Assembly: GCF_001613165.1 (NCBI RefSeq) | Contig: NZ_BDBV01000052.1 | Coordinates: 53,613-117,612, forward strand | From: Nocardia mexicana NBRC 108244 | GTDB taxonomy: Bacteria; Actinomycetota; Actinomycetes; Mycobacteriales; Mycobacteriaceae | Reading direction: 5' to 3' | Length of the DNA stretch: 64,000 nt | In this document: positions 18,235 through 25,807 of the stretch, piece after piece | How positions within the stretch are numbered: the stretch's first letter is position 1 | Layout: every line of letters begins with the position of its first letter | Notes under the pieces: model-generated | Seen by the model: only the letters and a program-made list of their open reading frames with translations | Database searches by the model: none | What the model was told of the DNA's origin: nothing | Translations under genes and position numbers: made by a program

Positions 18235-18698
18235 CGAAATTCCTGGCCGTGCTGTCCGGCCTGCTGTTGATCGCCGCCGTCGCGATCGTGCTGCCGTGGG
18301 CGGCGATTCCCGCGGCCGTAGCGGTGGTGGCGGGCTGGCGGTTCCGAGTCTGCGCGGTGGCGGCGGTGCTGGTGGCGCTGGGCGCGCTCGCCTGGGACGA
18401 CACCGGCGCCCTGGCCGCGGCCGGTACCGGCCTGGTGGCCACCACCTACCTGCTCAACACCGCCACCGTGCACGCGCCCGCCGGGGTGGTCCCCACCACG
18501 CTGCCGTCGGTCACGGGCGCGCTCGTCTTCGCGTCCGCCGCCGTCGCCGCCGCCCTGGTCCCGGTCCAGCTGGCCTGGGTTCCCCTGGCCGCCCCGATCG
18601 TGGTGGTGGTGCTGTACGCCCTGATCATCCAGGGCTTGGTGATCGGGCGGCGGCCCGATGCGAGCGATGCTCCGGTCAAGGCCGAAACCGAGCAGTGA
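18231..18698 (+). CDS. Four-helix membrane protein, last gene of moxR operon
   Basis: The 155-residue protein is nearly all hydrophobic, with about four to five membrane helices and a short polar C-terminus (RRPDASDAPVKAETEQ). The ATG at 18231 overlaps the stop of the DUF58 gene. No family is recognised. A family-1 palindrome starts 13 bp past the stop and may serve as its terminator. Confidence 0.75.
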   Translation: MTKFLAVLSGLLLIAAVAIVLPWAAIPAAVAVVAGWRFRVCAVAAVLVALGALAWDDTGALAAAGTGLVATTYLLNTATVHAPAGVVPTTLPSVTGALVFASAAVAAALVPVQLAWVPLAAPIVVVVLYALIIQGLVIGRRPDASDAPVKAETEQ

Positions 18699-18710
18699 GG
18701 CGTCCCACGG

Positions 18711-18860
18711 CCCCGGCCAAAAGCATGCCGGGGATAGGGAGGGGCCCTGCGGGATGCCGGGGATAGAGGGGCCCTTCGGGATGCCGGGATAGATAGGGGC
18801 CGTGGGGGGATGGCGGGGATAGGGAGAGGCCGTGCGGGACGCGGGGATCTGGGGCGGGAC
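18711..18860. repeat. Family-1 palindromic repeat, copy E4
   Basis: The core CCCCGGCCAAAAGCATGCC... (18711-18733) is a hairpin with CCCCGGC/GCCGGGG arms. It is followed by about four units of 27-30 bp, each with GGGATGCCGGGGATAG or a variant. It starts 13 bp past the end of the moxR-type operon, so the hairpin could terminate transcription. Confidence 0.82.
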
Positions 18861-18905
18861 ATGTGTCACTGGACACATGACGGGGTTCTGTGACCCACGC
18901 TAAGT

Positions 18906-18920
18906 ACTACGGATTGTAGT
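18906..18920. promoter_or_regulatory. Small inverted repeat before micro-ORF
   Basis: ACTAC and GTAGT flank the 5 bases GGATT, an inverted repeat of operator size. It lies 9 bp before the ATG of the 27-residue frame. It could mark a promoter for that peptide, but no -10 or -35 element is clear. Confidence 0.3.
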
Positions 18921-18929
18921 GTCGGAGGG

Positions 18930-19013
18930 ATGTGGACTATTCCGATCATCGCCGTCATCTGCTCCGTTGCCATCGCCATCCTCTTCGCAACGGGCTTTCC
19001 TGACTCCGAGTGA
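18930..19013 (+). CDS. Possible 27-residue single-helix membrane peptide
   Basis: An ATG at 18930 opens a 27-codon frame that starts MWTIPII, continues as one uninterrupted hydrophobic helix (about residues 3-19) and ends FPDSE. The composition is that of a bacterial small membrane protein. GGAGG lies upstream but almost touches the start codon, which weakens the case. It stands alone between two repeat blocks. The hydrophobic run in an otherwise GC-rich, repeat-filled gap argues that it may be real. Confidence 0.4.
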   Translation: MWTIPIIAVICSVAIAILFATGFPDSE

Positions 19014-19016
19014 TCG

Positions 19017-19253
19017 TCCCTGTCCTTCCGGCGAAAAGCGTGCCGGAAGGACAGGGAACAAATGATGTCGGCCAGAACGAACGGTGTGGCACCGATCGTG
19101 TCCGTGAGAAACGAGCGGTGTCGGCACGGCGGGAACAATCGTGTCGCTGTGAGGGGGAACGAGAAGTGTCGGCACCGTTTCGTTTCCCGGCACGCTCCAG
19201 TCCCTTTTCCCGGCGCGCTCCAGTCCCTTTTCCCGGCGCGCTTTTGGCCGGGA
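19017..19253. repeat. Family-1 repeat pair, copy E5
   Basis: Two cores face each other. The first (19017-19057) is a hairpin with 16-bp arms beginning TCCCTGTCCTTCCGGC and loop GAAAAGCGT. The second (19231-19253) has TCCCGGC/GCCGGGA arms and abuts the stop codon of the leftward MaoC gene. Between them are imperfect GTGTCGGCAC units on the left, and on the right 23-bp units with TTTCCCGGCGCGCTCCAGTC. Both hairpins could act as terminators. Confidence 0.85.
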
Positions 19254-20117
19254 TCAGGCGGTGAAGGTGAGCTTCACGTCGCCCAGGACCGGGGCATCCT
19301 CGCGGTTGACCACGGTCGCCGCGATGGTCAGTTCATTGCCTTCCAGCCAGATTCGTGAGCGGATTGTTTCGCCCGGGTACAGGACCCCGGCGAAGCGCGC
19401 CCGGAATCCGGTGACCCGGGCGGCATCCGAGTTCAGCACGGTGTCGACGGCGTTCTTGCAGACCAGCCCGTAGGTGCACAATCCGTGCAGGATCGGGTTG
19501 GGAAAGCCTGCGGCGCGGGCGAATCCGGGATCCGAATGCAGCGGGTTGCGGTCGCCGCACATCCGATACAGCAGCGCCTGCTGCGGCAGCGTCGGCGTGG
19601 TGACGTCGAAATCCGGTGCGCGGTCCGGCAATTCGGACTTGTTGCTGGGCCCGCGCTCGCCGCCGAAGCCGCCCTCGCCCTTGGCGAAGATGGACGAGCG
19701 TGCCGTCCACAGCGGATCACCGTCCGAATCGGTGACCGTGGTCTCCTGCACGACCACCGCGGCCGAGCCCTTGTCCCAGATCTCGCTGATCCGGCCGGTG
19801 CTCTTTGCCTTCCCGGTAGCCGGAATCGGCTTGTGCGCCACGACTTCCTGGCTCCCGTGCACCACCTTCGCCAGATCGATCTCCACGCCGGGGAAGCTGA
19901 CCTTCGGCGGTTCGGTCACCCCGAGCGTCGGCGCGACGGTCGCGAACGTCGGCAGCACCTGCGGCGCGCGATCGTCGAGATAGCGCAGCTCCCCGGTATC
20001 GGTCCAGCGCGCCCCGGCGCCGAGACCGAGGTGGTAGAGCTGCACGTCGGACGGCGTCCACGCGAACTCCAGCTCCGGAAGCGCCGCTCCCAGAGCTACT
20101 TTCGGATCAATCGGCAT
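19254..20117 (-). CDS. MaoC-type steroid enoyl-CoA hydratase (Rv3538/ChsH3-like)
   Basis: The 287-residue protein is a double hot-dog MaoC hydratase with the catalytic block YRMCGDRNPLHSDPGFARAAGF and then PILHGLCTYG. It matches the M. tuberculosis Rv3538 product, which hydrates a side-chain enoyl-CoA and also sits beside kstD. The N-terminal half (PELEFAWTPSDVQLYHLGLG) is the degenerate first hot-dog domain. ATG at 20117 has AGGAGACAG upstream. It is downstream of kstD on the same strand after 134 bp. A family-1 hairpin touches its stop codon. Confidence 0.87.
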   Translation of the reverse strand: MPIDPKVALGAALPELEFAWTPSDVQLYHLGLGAGARWTDTGELRYLDDRAPQVLPTFATVAPTLGVTEPPKVSFPGVEIDLAKVVHGSQEVVAHKPIPATGKAKSTGRISEIWDKGSAAVVVQETTVTDSDGDPLWTARSSIFAKGEGGFGGERGPSNKSELPDRAPDFDVTTPTLPQQALLYRMCGDRNPLHSDPGFARAAGFPNPILHGLCTYGLVCKNAVDTVLNSDAARVTGFRARFAGVLYPGETIRSRIWLEGNELTIAATVVNREDAPVLGDVKLTFTA

Positions 20118-20251
20118 TTTCTGTCTCCTGAATCGGTCGTCACCCCGATGTGCCGGAATGACGGGGCGGCTCCGGCGGAACGGGACGGTCGGAATCCATG
20201 GTGGGCATGCCCCCGGCCGTCTTCCCACTCCGTCCCGTTCATCGGAATCCG

Positions 20252-21937
20252 CTATTTGCTCGCTGCCTGCTTCTTGCGCTCGACGATATCCAGCACCGCC
20301 AGGTACCCGTAGGCGATGGCCGGGCCGATGGTGGCGCCGGGGCCCGCGTAGGTGTGGCCCATGACCGGGGTCGAGCTGTTGCCGGAAGCGTAGAGGCCCT
20401 CGATCGGGCTGCCGTCCTCCCGGAGCACCCGACCGGAGGTGTCGGCGACCAGGCCGCCCTTGGTGCCGAGGTCGCCGGGCACGATCTTGGCCGCGTAGAA
20501 CGGGCCCTGCTCCAGCGCCGCCAGGCAGGGGTTGGGCTTCACGGTCGGATCGCCGTAGTACCGGTCGTAGTGGCTCTCACCGCGGCCGAAGTCCTCGTCC
20601 TTGCCGGTCTCGGCGAACTTGTTGAACCGGGTGACGGTCGCGGCGAGACTGTCCGCGGGCACGCCGATCTTCTTCGCCAGCTCCTCGAGGCTGTCGGCCT
20701 TGACGATGTTGTCGTTTTCCATCCAGCGAGACGGAATGCGCTGGCCGGGCTGCAGCGAGGCGAAGATGTAGCGGTTGCGGTAGCGCTGGTCGAACACCAG
20801 CCAGGTGGGGATGTTCTCGCCCGGCCCGGCGCCCTGCCCGAATTCACCGCCGTACATGGTGTGCACCGCCTCGACGTAAGGAGCCGACTCATTCCCGAAT
20901 CGCTTCCCGTCGGCGTTGACCATGATGGCGCCGGGCAGATTCCGCTCGGCCAGCGCGAACCAGGGCCTGCCGCCCTTGAAGATGGTCGGTCCCCACCAGG
21001 CGTCCTCCATGAAGCCGACCGCGCCGCCCGCCTCCATGCCCGCGACGATGCCGTCGCCGGTGTTGGCGGCCGCGCCGGTGGTCCACTCGGTGGTGATGGG
21101 CTGGCGCTGGTACTTCGTGCGCATCTCGGCGTTGTGCTCGAAGCCGCCGGCGCCCAGCACCACGCCGTGCCGGGCCTTGAACGTGACCGGCCGGCCGTCC
21201 TGCGTCGCCTCGACCCCTACGACAACGCCATTCTCCACAATGAGCTTGGTCATCGGCGTGTTCAGCAGCAGTGGCACGTTCGCATCCATGAGCCCCTTGC
21301 GCATAGCTGCGATAATGGCCTGACCCATGCCGAGAATGTGCTTACCGGTCCACTTGGCCAGGTAGGTGCGCGCGCCCACCCGCATGGCTCGCATGATGCC
21401 CTTCGGGTGGCGCCTGATCAGGTTGAGGCGGACGAAATCGGCCTGCATGATGACGACATTGAGCGGGGCCTTGGCATACGCAGGCTCCAGGTTGAACCGC
21501 TCCTCGCCGAGCACCTTGGCGTTGAACGGCTTGGGCTCGCACGAGCGGCCGTCGCCGCGGCCGCCCGGTGCCTCGGGGTAGTAGTCGGAGTAGCCGGGGA
21601 CCCACTTGAGCTGCAGCGGCGTGTGATCGAGCACGAAGTTCAGCGCCTCCGGGCCGCGGTCGATGTAGGTATCGATCCGCTCCTTCGGCACCGCGTCGCC
21701 GATGATGCTGTGCAGGTAGCGGCGCGCCTCCTCGCGGTCGTCGGGCCGCCCGGACGCCAGCAGTGCCTTGTTCCCGGGAACCCACACGCCGCCGCCGGAG
21801 CGTGCCGTGTTTCCCCCGTAGTGCGCGGCCTTTTCGATGATCACCACGCGGAGCCCGTGGTGGGCGGCGGTGAGCGCGGCGGTCATCCCGGCGGCACCGC
21901 TGCCGACCACCACCACGTCGTATTCCCGATCAGTCAT
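20252..21937 (-). CDS. kstD: KstD, 3-ketosteroid delta1-dehydrogenase
   Basis: The 561-residue flavoprotein has the N-terminal FAD fold YDVVVVGSGAAGMTAALTAA followed by ARSGGGVWVPGNKAL, and a C-terminal GLYASGNSSTPVMGHTYAGPG for flavin binding. This is the 3-ketosteroid delta1-dehydrogenase pattern. It introduces the 1,2 double bond in ring A, which with KshA leads to ring B opening. A GTG three codons upstream (21946) is in frame, but ATG at 21937 starts directly before the flavin motif and lies 2 bp from the KstR box, so a leaderless or very short leader transcript is likely. It diverges from hsaE. Confidence 0.93.
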   Translation of the reverse strand: MTDREYDVVVVGSGAAGMTAALTAAHHGLRVVIIEKAAHYGGNTARSGGGVWVPGNKALLASGRPDDREEARRYLHSIIGDAVPKERIDTYIDRGPEALNFVLDHTPLQLKWVPGYSDYYPEAPGGRGDGRSCEPKPFNAKVLGEERFNLEPAYAKAPLNVVIMQADFVRLNLIRRHPKGIMRAMRVGARTYLAKWTGKHILGMGQAIIAAMRKGLMDANVPLLLNTPMTKLIVENGVVVGVEATQDGRPVTFKARHGVVLGAGGFEHNAEMRTKYQRQPITTEWTTGAAANTGDGIVAGMEAGGAVGFMEDAWWGPTIFKGGRPWFALAERNLPGAIMVNADGKRFGNESAPYVEAVHTMYGGEFGQGAGPGENIPTWLVFDQRYRNRYIFASLQPGQRIPSRWMENDNIVKADSLEELAKKIGVPADSLAATVTRFNKFAETGKDEDFGRGESHYDRYYGDPTVKPNPCLAALEQGPFYAAKIVPGDLGTKGGLVADTSGRVLREDGSPIEGLYASGNSSTPVMGHTYAGPGATIGPAIAYGYLAVLDIVERKKQAASK

Positions 21938-21938
21938 G

Positions 21939-21952
21939 TAGAACACGTTATA
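21939..21952. promoter_or_regulatory. KstR box between kstD and hsaE
   Basis: TAGAACACGTTATA fits tnnAACnnGTTnnA at all fixed positions. It nearly touches the kstD start and lies 127 bp before hsaE. It is the only box seen in this divergent region, so it may serve both directions or only kstD. Confidence 0.85.
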
Positions 21953-22078
21953 GAATCAGTCTCGGTTCGGTCTATATTGGTGTGGCAGACGGCGCAACTG
22001 TCCTCGGTTTTCCCAGGAAAACTCGTTTCAGTTTCCCGTCTCGGCCACCGACCGGGCCCCCCAGTGGAAGGAACAAGC

Positions 22079-22864
22079 GTGCTGTCCGACGCGGTACGGA
22101 GTGAACTGGCCGCGGAGCTCGCGGTCGCCGAGCGTGACCGGGTGCCGATCGACCCGCTGGTCGCGCGGCATCCCGGCATCGATGTGGTCGATGCCTACGA
22201 GATCCAGCTCATCAACATCCGGCAGCGGCTGGCGGGCGGCGCGCGGGTCGTCGGCCACAAGGTCGGGCTGTCGTCGAAGGCGATGCAGCAGATGATGGGC
22301 GTGGACGAGCCCGACTACGGGCATCTGCTGGGCGAGATGCAGGTGTTCGAGGACGTCGCCGTCGACACCTCGAAGTATCTGTACCCGCGCGTGGAGGTCG
22401 AGGTCGGTTTCGTGCTGGGCAAGGATCTGCCCGGCGAGGAGTGCACCGAGGCCGACGTGCTCGACGCGACGGTCGCCTACGCGCCGTCCATCGAACTCAT
22501 CGACACCCGCATCAAGGACTGGAAGATCGGGCTGTGCGACACCATCGCCGACAACGCGTCGTCGGCGGGCTGGGTGCTCGGCCCGGAGCGGGTCGAGCCG
22601 AACCTGTTGGATATCAAGAAGATCGACGCCAAGCTGACCCGCAGCGGTGAGGTGGTCGCCGAGGGTCGCAGCGATGCGGTGCTGGGCGATCCGACCATCG
22701 CGGTGGCGTGGCTGGCGCGGAAGGTCGCCTCCTTCGGCGTGCGGCTGAAGGCCGGGGACATCGTGCTGCCCGGCTCCTGCACCCGTGCCATCGACGCCCG
22801 CCCGGGCGACGATTTCCTTGCCGAGTTCACCGGACTCGGTTCCGTCCGTCTGCAATTCAGCTAG
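22079..22864 (+). CDS. hsaE: HsaE, 2-hydroxyhexa-2,4-dienoate hydratase
   Basis: The 261-residue protein is a fumarylacetoacetase-fold hydratase. Visible blocks are GHKVGLSSKAMQQMMGVDEPDYGHL, a metal-binding EVEVGFVLGKDL and SIELIDTRIKDWKIGLCDTIADNASS. HsaE adds water to the dienoate released from ring A by HsaD. The GTG start at 22079 follows GGAAGGAAC; the much longer open frame upstream is read-through opposite kstD. hsaG follows after 9 bp and hsaF after that, the same trio as in M. tuberculosis. Confidence 0.93.
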   Translation: MLSDAVRSELAAELAVAERDRVPIDPLVARHPGIDVVDAYEIQLINIRQRLAGGARVVGHKVGLSSKAMQQMMGVDEPDYGHLLGEMQVFEDVAVDTSKYLYPRVEVEVGFVLGKDLPGEECTEADVLDATVAYAPSIELIDTRIKDWKIGLCDTIADNASSAGWVLGPERVEPNLLDIKKIDAKLTRSGEVVAEGRSDAVLGDPTIAVAWLARKVASFGVRLKAGDIVLPGSCTRAIDARPGDDFLAEFTGLGSVRLQFS

Positions 22865-22873
22865 GAGATACTC

Positions 22874-23785
22874 GTGGCTTCCAACGGAAAAGTCAGTGCC
22901 GCAATCGTCGGCTCCGGAAACATCAGTACCGACCTGCTGTACAAGCTGCTGCGGTCGGAGCGGATCGAGCCGCGCTGGATGATCGGAATCGACCCCGACA
23001 GTGAGGGTTTGAAGCGGGCACGGGGGCTCGGGCTGGAGACCTCCGCAGAGGGCGCGGACTGGCTGCTGGCCCAGGCGGAGAAGCCGGAGCTGCTGTTCGA
23101 GGCGACCTCGGCCTACGTGCATCGGGAGTACGCCCCGAAGTACGAGGCCGCCGGGATTCGCGCGATCGATCTGACTCCCGCGGCCGTCGGTCCCGCCGTG
23201 GTGCCGCCGGTGAACCTGGGCGACAACCTGGATACGCCGAACGTCAACATGATCACCTGCGGTGGGCAGGCCACGATTCCGATGGTGGCGGCCGTCTCTC
23301 GGGTGGTCGAGGTGCCCTACGCCGAGATCGTGGCGTCGGTCTCGTCGGTGTCGGCAGGTCCCGGAACTCGCGCCAATATCGACGAGTTCACCAAGACCAC
23401 CAGCCGGGGTGTGGAGACGATCGGCGGCGCCCAGCGCGGTAAGGCGATCATCATCCTGAATCCCGCCGAACCGCCGATGATCATGCGCGACACCATCTTC
23501 TGCGCGATCCCCGAGGACGCCGACACCGGTGCGATCACCGAGTCGATCCACCGCATGGTCGCCGACATCCAGGAATACGTGCCCGGCTACCGGCTGCTCA
23601 ACGAGCCGCAGTTCGACGAGCCGTCCGTGGTTTCCGGTGGGATGGCGAAGGTTTCGGTATTCGTGGAGGTGGAGGGCGCGGGCGATTTCCTGCCGCCCTA
23701 CGCCGGAAATCTCGACATCATGACCGCGGCCGCCACTCGCGTGGGTGAGGTCGTCGCGGGTCAGATCGTCTCGGCTCGGGTGTAA
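22874..23785 (+). CDS. hsaG: HsaG, acylating propionaldehyde dehydrogenase
   Basis: The 303-residue protein has an N-terminal NAD-binding fold (AAIVGSGNISTDLLYKLL) and the catalytic cysteine in NMITCGGQATIP. It is the DmpF-type acylating aldehyde dehydrogenase. With HsaF it channels the aldehyde to acyl-CoA; in the steroid pathway the product is propionyl-CoA. The GTG at 22874 follows AGGAG. hsaF starts 14 bp after its stop. Confidence 0.93.
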   Translation: MASNGKVSAAIVGSGNISTDLLYKLLRSERIEPRWMIGIDPDSEGLKRARGLGLETSAEGADWLLAQAEKPELLFEATSAYVHREYAPKYEAAGIRAIDLTPAAVGPAVVPPVNLGDNLDTPNVNMITCGGQATIPMVAAVSRVVEVPYAEIVASVSSVSAGPGTRANIDEFTKTTSRGVETIGGAQRGKAIIILNPAEPPMIMRDTIFCAIPEDADTGAITESIHRMVADIQEYVPGYRLLNEPQFDEPSVVSGGMAKVSVFVEVEGAGDFLPPYAGNLDIMTAAATRVGEVVAGQIVSARV

Positions 23786-23799
23786 GGAGAAGAATCACA

Positions 23800-24837
23800 A
23801 TGCCTTTCAGCAACGAACTCGACATCCGCGTCACCGACACCTCGCTGCGGGACGGGTCACATCACAAGCGCCACCAGTTCACCGCCACCGAGGTGCGCGA
23901 TATCGTGACCGCGCTCGACGGCGCGGGCGTGCCGGTGATCGAGGTGACCCACGGCGACGGCCTGGGCGGTTCCTCGTTCAACTACGGCTTCTCGAAAACC
24001 CCTGAGCAGGAACTGGTCACGATCGCGGCGCAGACCGCCAAGCAGGCCAAGATCGCGGTCCTGATGCTGCCGGGCGTCGGCGTGAAGGAAGACATCAAGG
24101 TCTCCCAGGACGACGGCGCCTCGATCGTCCGCATCGCCACGCACTGCACCGAGGCGGACGTCTCCATCCAGCACTTCGGTCTCGCACGGGAACTCGGCCT
24201 GGAAACCGTCGGCTTCCTGATGATGTCGCACACTCAGCCGCCGGAGGTGCTGGCCAAGCAGGCCCGCATCATGGCCGACGCGGGCTGCCAGTGCGTGTAC
24301 GTGGTGGACTCCGCGGGCGCCCTTGTGCTCGAACAGGTTTCCGACCGCATCGCCGCGGTGGTCGCCGAGCTCGGCGACGACGCCCAGGTCGGTTTCCACG
24401 GTCACGAGAACCTGGACCTCGCCGTCGCCAACTCGATCTACGCCGTCCGCGCGGGCGCCAAGCAGATCGACGGCAGCGCACGGCGTTTCGGCGCGGGCGC
24501 GGGTAACACCCCCGTCGAGGCCTTCATCGGCGTCTGCGACAAGCTCGGCATCAAGACCGGCATCGACTTCTTCGCCATCGCCGATGCCGCGGAAGACGTT
24601 GTCCGCCCGGCCATGCCGCAGGAGTGCCTCCTCGACCGCCAGTCCCTGATGATGGGCTACGCCGGCGTCTACTCGAGCTTCCTCAAGCACGCCGAACGCC
24701 AGGCCGAACGCTACGGCGTCTCCGCCGCCGAAATGCTCGTCCGCGCCGGTAAGCGCAACCTCGTCGGCGGCCAGGAAGACCAACTCATCGACATCGCCCT
24801 GGAGTTGCAGCGCGAACAACAGGCCGTCACCGCCTGA
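23800..24837 (+). CDS. hsaF: HsaF, 4-hydroxy-2-oxohexanoate aldolase
   Basis: The 345-residue DmpG-type aldolase opens with VTDTSLRDGSHHKRHQF, a metal- and substrate-binding motif of the HMGL-like TIM barrel, and has GFHGHENLDLAVANS with the metal-ligand histidines. Its C-terminal helical domain pairs with HsaG. It splits the hydroxy-oxo acid into pyruvate and propanal. ATG at 23800 follows AAGGAGAA. The stop lies in a hairpin shared with the convergent DUF433 gene. Confidence 0.93.
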   Translation: MPFSNELDIRVTDTSLRDGSHHKRHQFTATEVRDIVTALDGAGVPVIEVTHGDGLGGSSFNYGFSKTPEQELVTIAAQTAKQAKIAVLMLPGVGVKEDIKVSQDDGASIVRIATHCTEADVSIQHFGLARELGLETVGFLMMSHTQPPEVLAKQARIMADAGCQCVYVVDSAGALVLEQVSDRIAAVVAELGDDAQVGFHGHENLDLAVANSIYAVRAGAKQIDGSARRFGAGAGNTPVEAFIGVCDKLGIKTGIDFFAIADAAEDVVRPAMPQECLLDRQSLMMGYAGVYSSFLKHAERQAERYGVSAAEMLVRAGKRNLVGGQEDQLIDIALELQREQQAVTA

Positions 24838-24861
24838 GGATCGACCTTCGATCGTCAGGCG
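24831..24861. terminator. Bidirectional hairpin between hsaF and DUF433 gene
   Basis: CGCCTGA (24831-24837) pairs with TCAGGCG (24855-24861), with an inner ATCGA/TCGAT stem. The two outer arms contain the stop codons of the two convergent genes, so termination signal and gene ends coincide. Confidence 0.65.
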
Positions 24862-25091
24862 TCTGGGTCGCGATCGGCATGAGCGATCAGCCGATCGCGA
24901 CCCGCGGCGTACTCGAGCGCAGCAAGGAGATCGTCGCGTTCGAGATCCGGATAGTCCTCCAGGATCTCGTCGCAACTCATGCCCGATGTCAGTAACTCGA
25001 GCAGCATGTCGACGGGATAACGCAACCCCCGTACCACTGGCTCACCATGGCAGACCTCTGGATCGGAGGTGATGCGATCAAGTCGGGACAT
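24855..25091 (-). CDS. DUF433 antitoxin-like protein
   Basis: The 78-residue protein matches DUF433: RITSDPEVCHGEPVVRGLRYPVDMLLELL, then MSCDEILEDYPDLERDDLLAALEYA. DUF433 proteins are usually antitoxins paired with DUF5615 PIN-like toxins. Here that partner is missing, and the gene follows a Phd-PIN pair by 35 bp on the same strand. It may be an extra antitoxin or a leftover of a second module. ATG at 25091. Confidence 0.8.
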   Translation of the reverse strand: MSRLDRITSDPEVCHGEPVVRGLRYPVDMLLELLTSGMSCDEILEDYPDLERDDLLAALEYAAGRDRLIAHADRDPDA

Positions 25092-25126
25092 GACCCGAAT
25101 CTACTGTCCTCTCACCTCTTGGTGAA

Positions 25127-25546
25127 TCAGATCGGAACGATCTCCACCATGCTCTCCAGACCCCGAAAGTCCTTGCTGTTTCGGGTGAAAAGCGGCATGC
25201 CTCGCGAAGAGGCAATCGCCGCGATGAGGAGATCCATCCGCCGTGGCCGCGGGTCGCGTTTTGCGGCAAGGGTCAGTGCCACCAAGGATCCGTACCGGGT
25301 GGCGGCATCGTTGTCGAAAGGCAATGGTTCGAATTCCGCGATTGCGGCGCCCAGCTGTTCGGAACGAGTCGAACGGGCCGCAGCGTCCTTGGCCATGGCA
25401 ACGCCCTGGCTCAATTCGGCGAGGGTTATCGCCGTGATCTCGGGAACTGTCGGCAAAGATTCCGGTTCGAGCAGTTCCAGATCGAGATAGGTGCAGGTAT
25501 CCAAGACCCCCGAGGGATGGCGTGCGGTCACGGACGAGACTCCCAC
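25127..25546 (-). CDS. PIN-domain (VapC-like) toxin
   Basis: The 139-residue PIN protein has an early acidic residue in GVLDTCTYLDLE, a middle glutamate in ITAITLAELSQG, and late acidic residues in RRMDLLIAAIASS and FTRNSKDFRGL. These match the four acidic positions of PIN RNases. It probably cleaves RNA unless bound by the Phd-type protein just upstream. GTG at 25546 overlaps the antitoxin end by 19 bp, the usual coupling. The RNA target is unknown. Confidence 0.85.
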   Translation of the reverse strand: MGVSSVTARHPSGVLDTCTYLDLELLEPESLPTVPEITAITLAELSQGVAMAKDAAARSTRSEQLGAAIAEFEPLPFDNDAATRYGSLVALTLAAKRDPRPRRMDLLIAAIASSRGMPLFTRNSKDFRGLESMVEIVPI

Positions 25547-25803
25547 GGGTCGTCATCACCGACACGGTCTTCGGTTCCGAAGAACTCGTCCGCCTCTTGT
25601 CGCATCCGGACGTAATCGACGCGCGGAAGCCTGCGATGACGTTCGACCAGCTCCTCTGCAGTCAGTCGACGTTTTCGACTGATCGGTCGGACCTCGGCAA
25701 TCTCTATCCCGTTCCGGGTTACACGGAATGTCTCACCGGCCTCCACTGCGTCCATGACGCCGGACGAGTTATTGCGGAACTCCCGCTGGCTGATCACCTT
25801 CAT
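25528..25803 (-). CDS. Phd/YefM-family antitoxin
   Basis: The 91-residue protein starts MKVISQREFRNNSSGVMDAVEAGETFRVTRNG... in meaning a Phd/YefM DNA-binding domain (residues 1-50), followed by an acidic C-terminal tail that would bind the PIN toxin. The ATG at 25803 comes 4 bp after the stop of the upstream secreted-protein gene. The likely operator lies inside that gene's last codons. It should repress the cassette with its toxin. Confidence 0.86.
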   Translation of the reverse strand: MKVISQREFRNNSSGVMDAVEAGETFRVTRNGIEIAEVRPISRKRRLTAEELVERHRRLPRVDYVRMRQEADEFFGTEDRVGDDDPWESRP

Positions 25804-25807
25804 GCGC

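Noticed and set aside
20198..22078. Long rightward frame upstream of hsaE
   Set aside because: It lies opposite kstD and has no family resemblance. The hsaE start at 22079 has its own ribosome-binding site and family-like N-terminus.
22028..23551. 507-codon minus-strand frame opposite hsaE and hsaG
   Set aside because: The composition is His/Arg/Asp-rich as expected for an antisense phase, while both plus-strand genes are clear family members.
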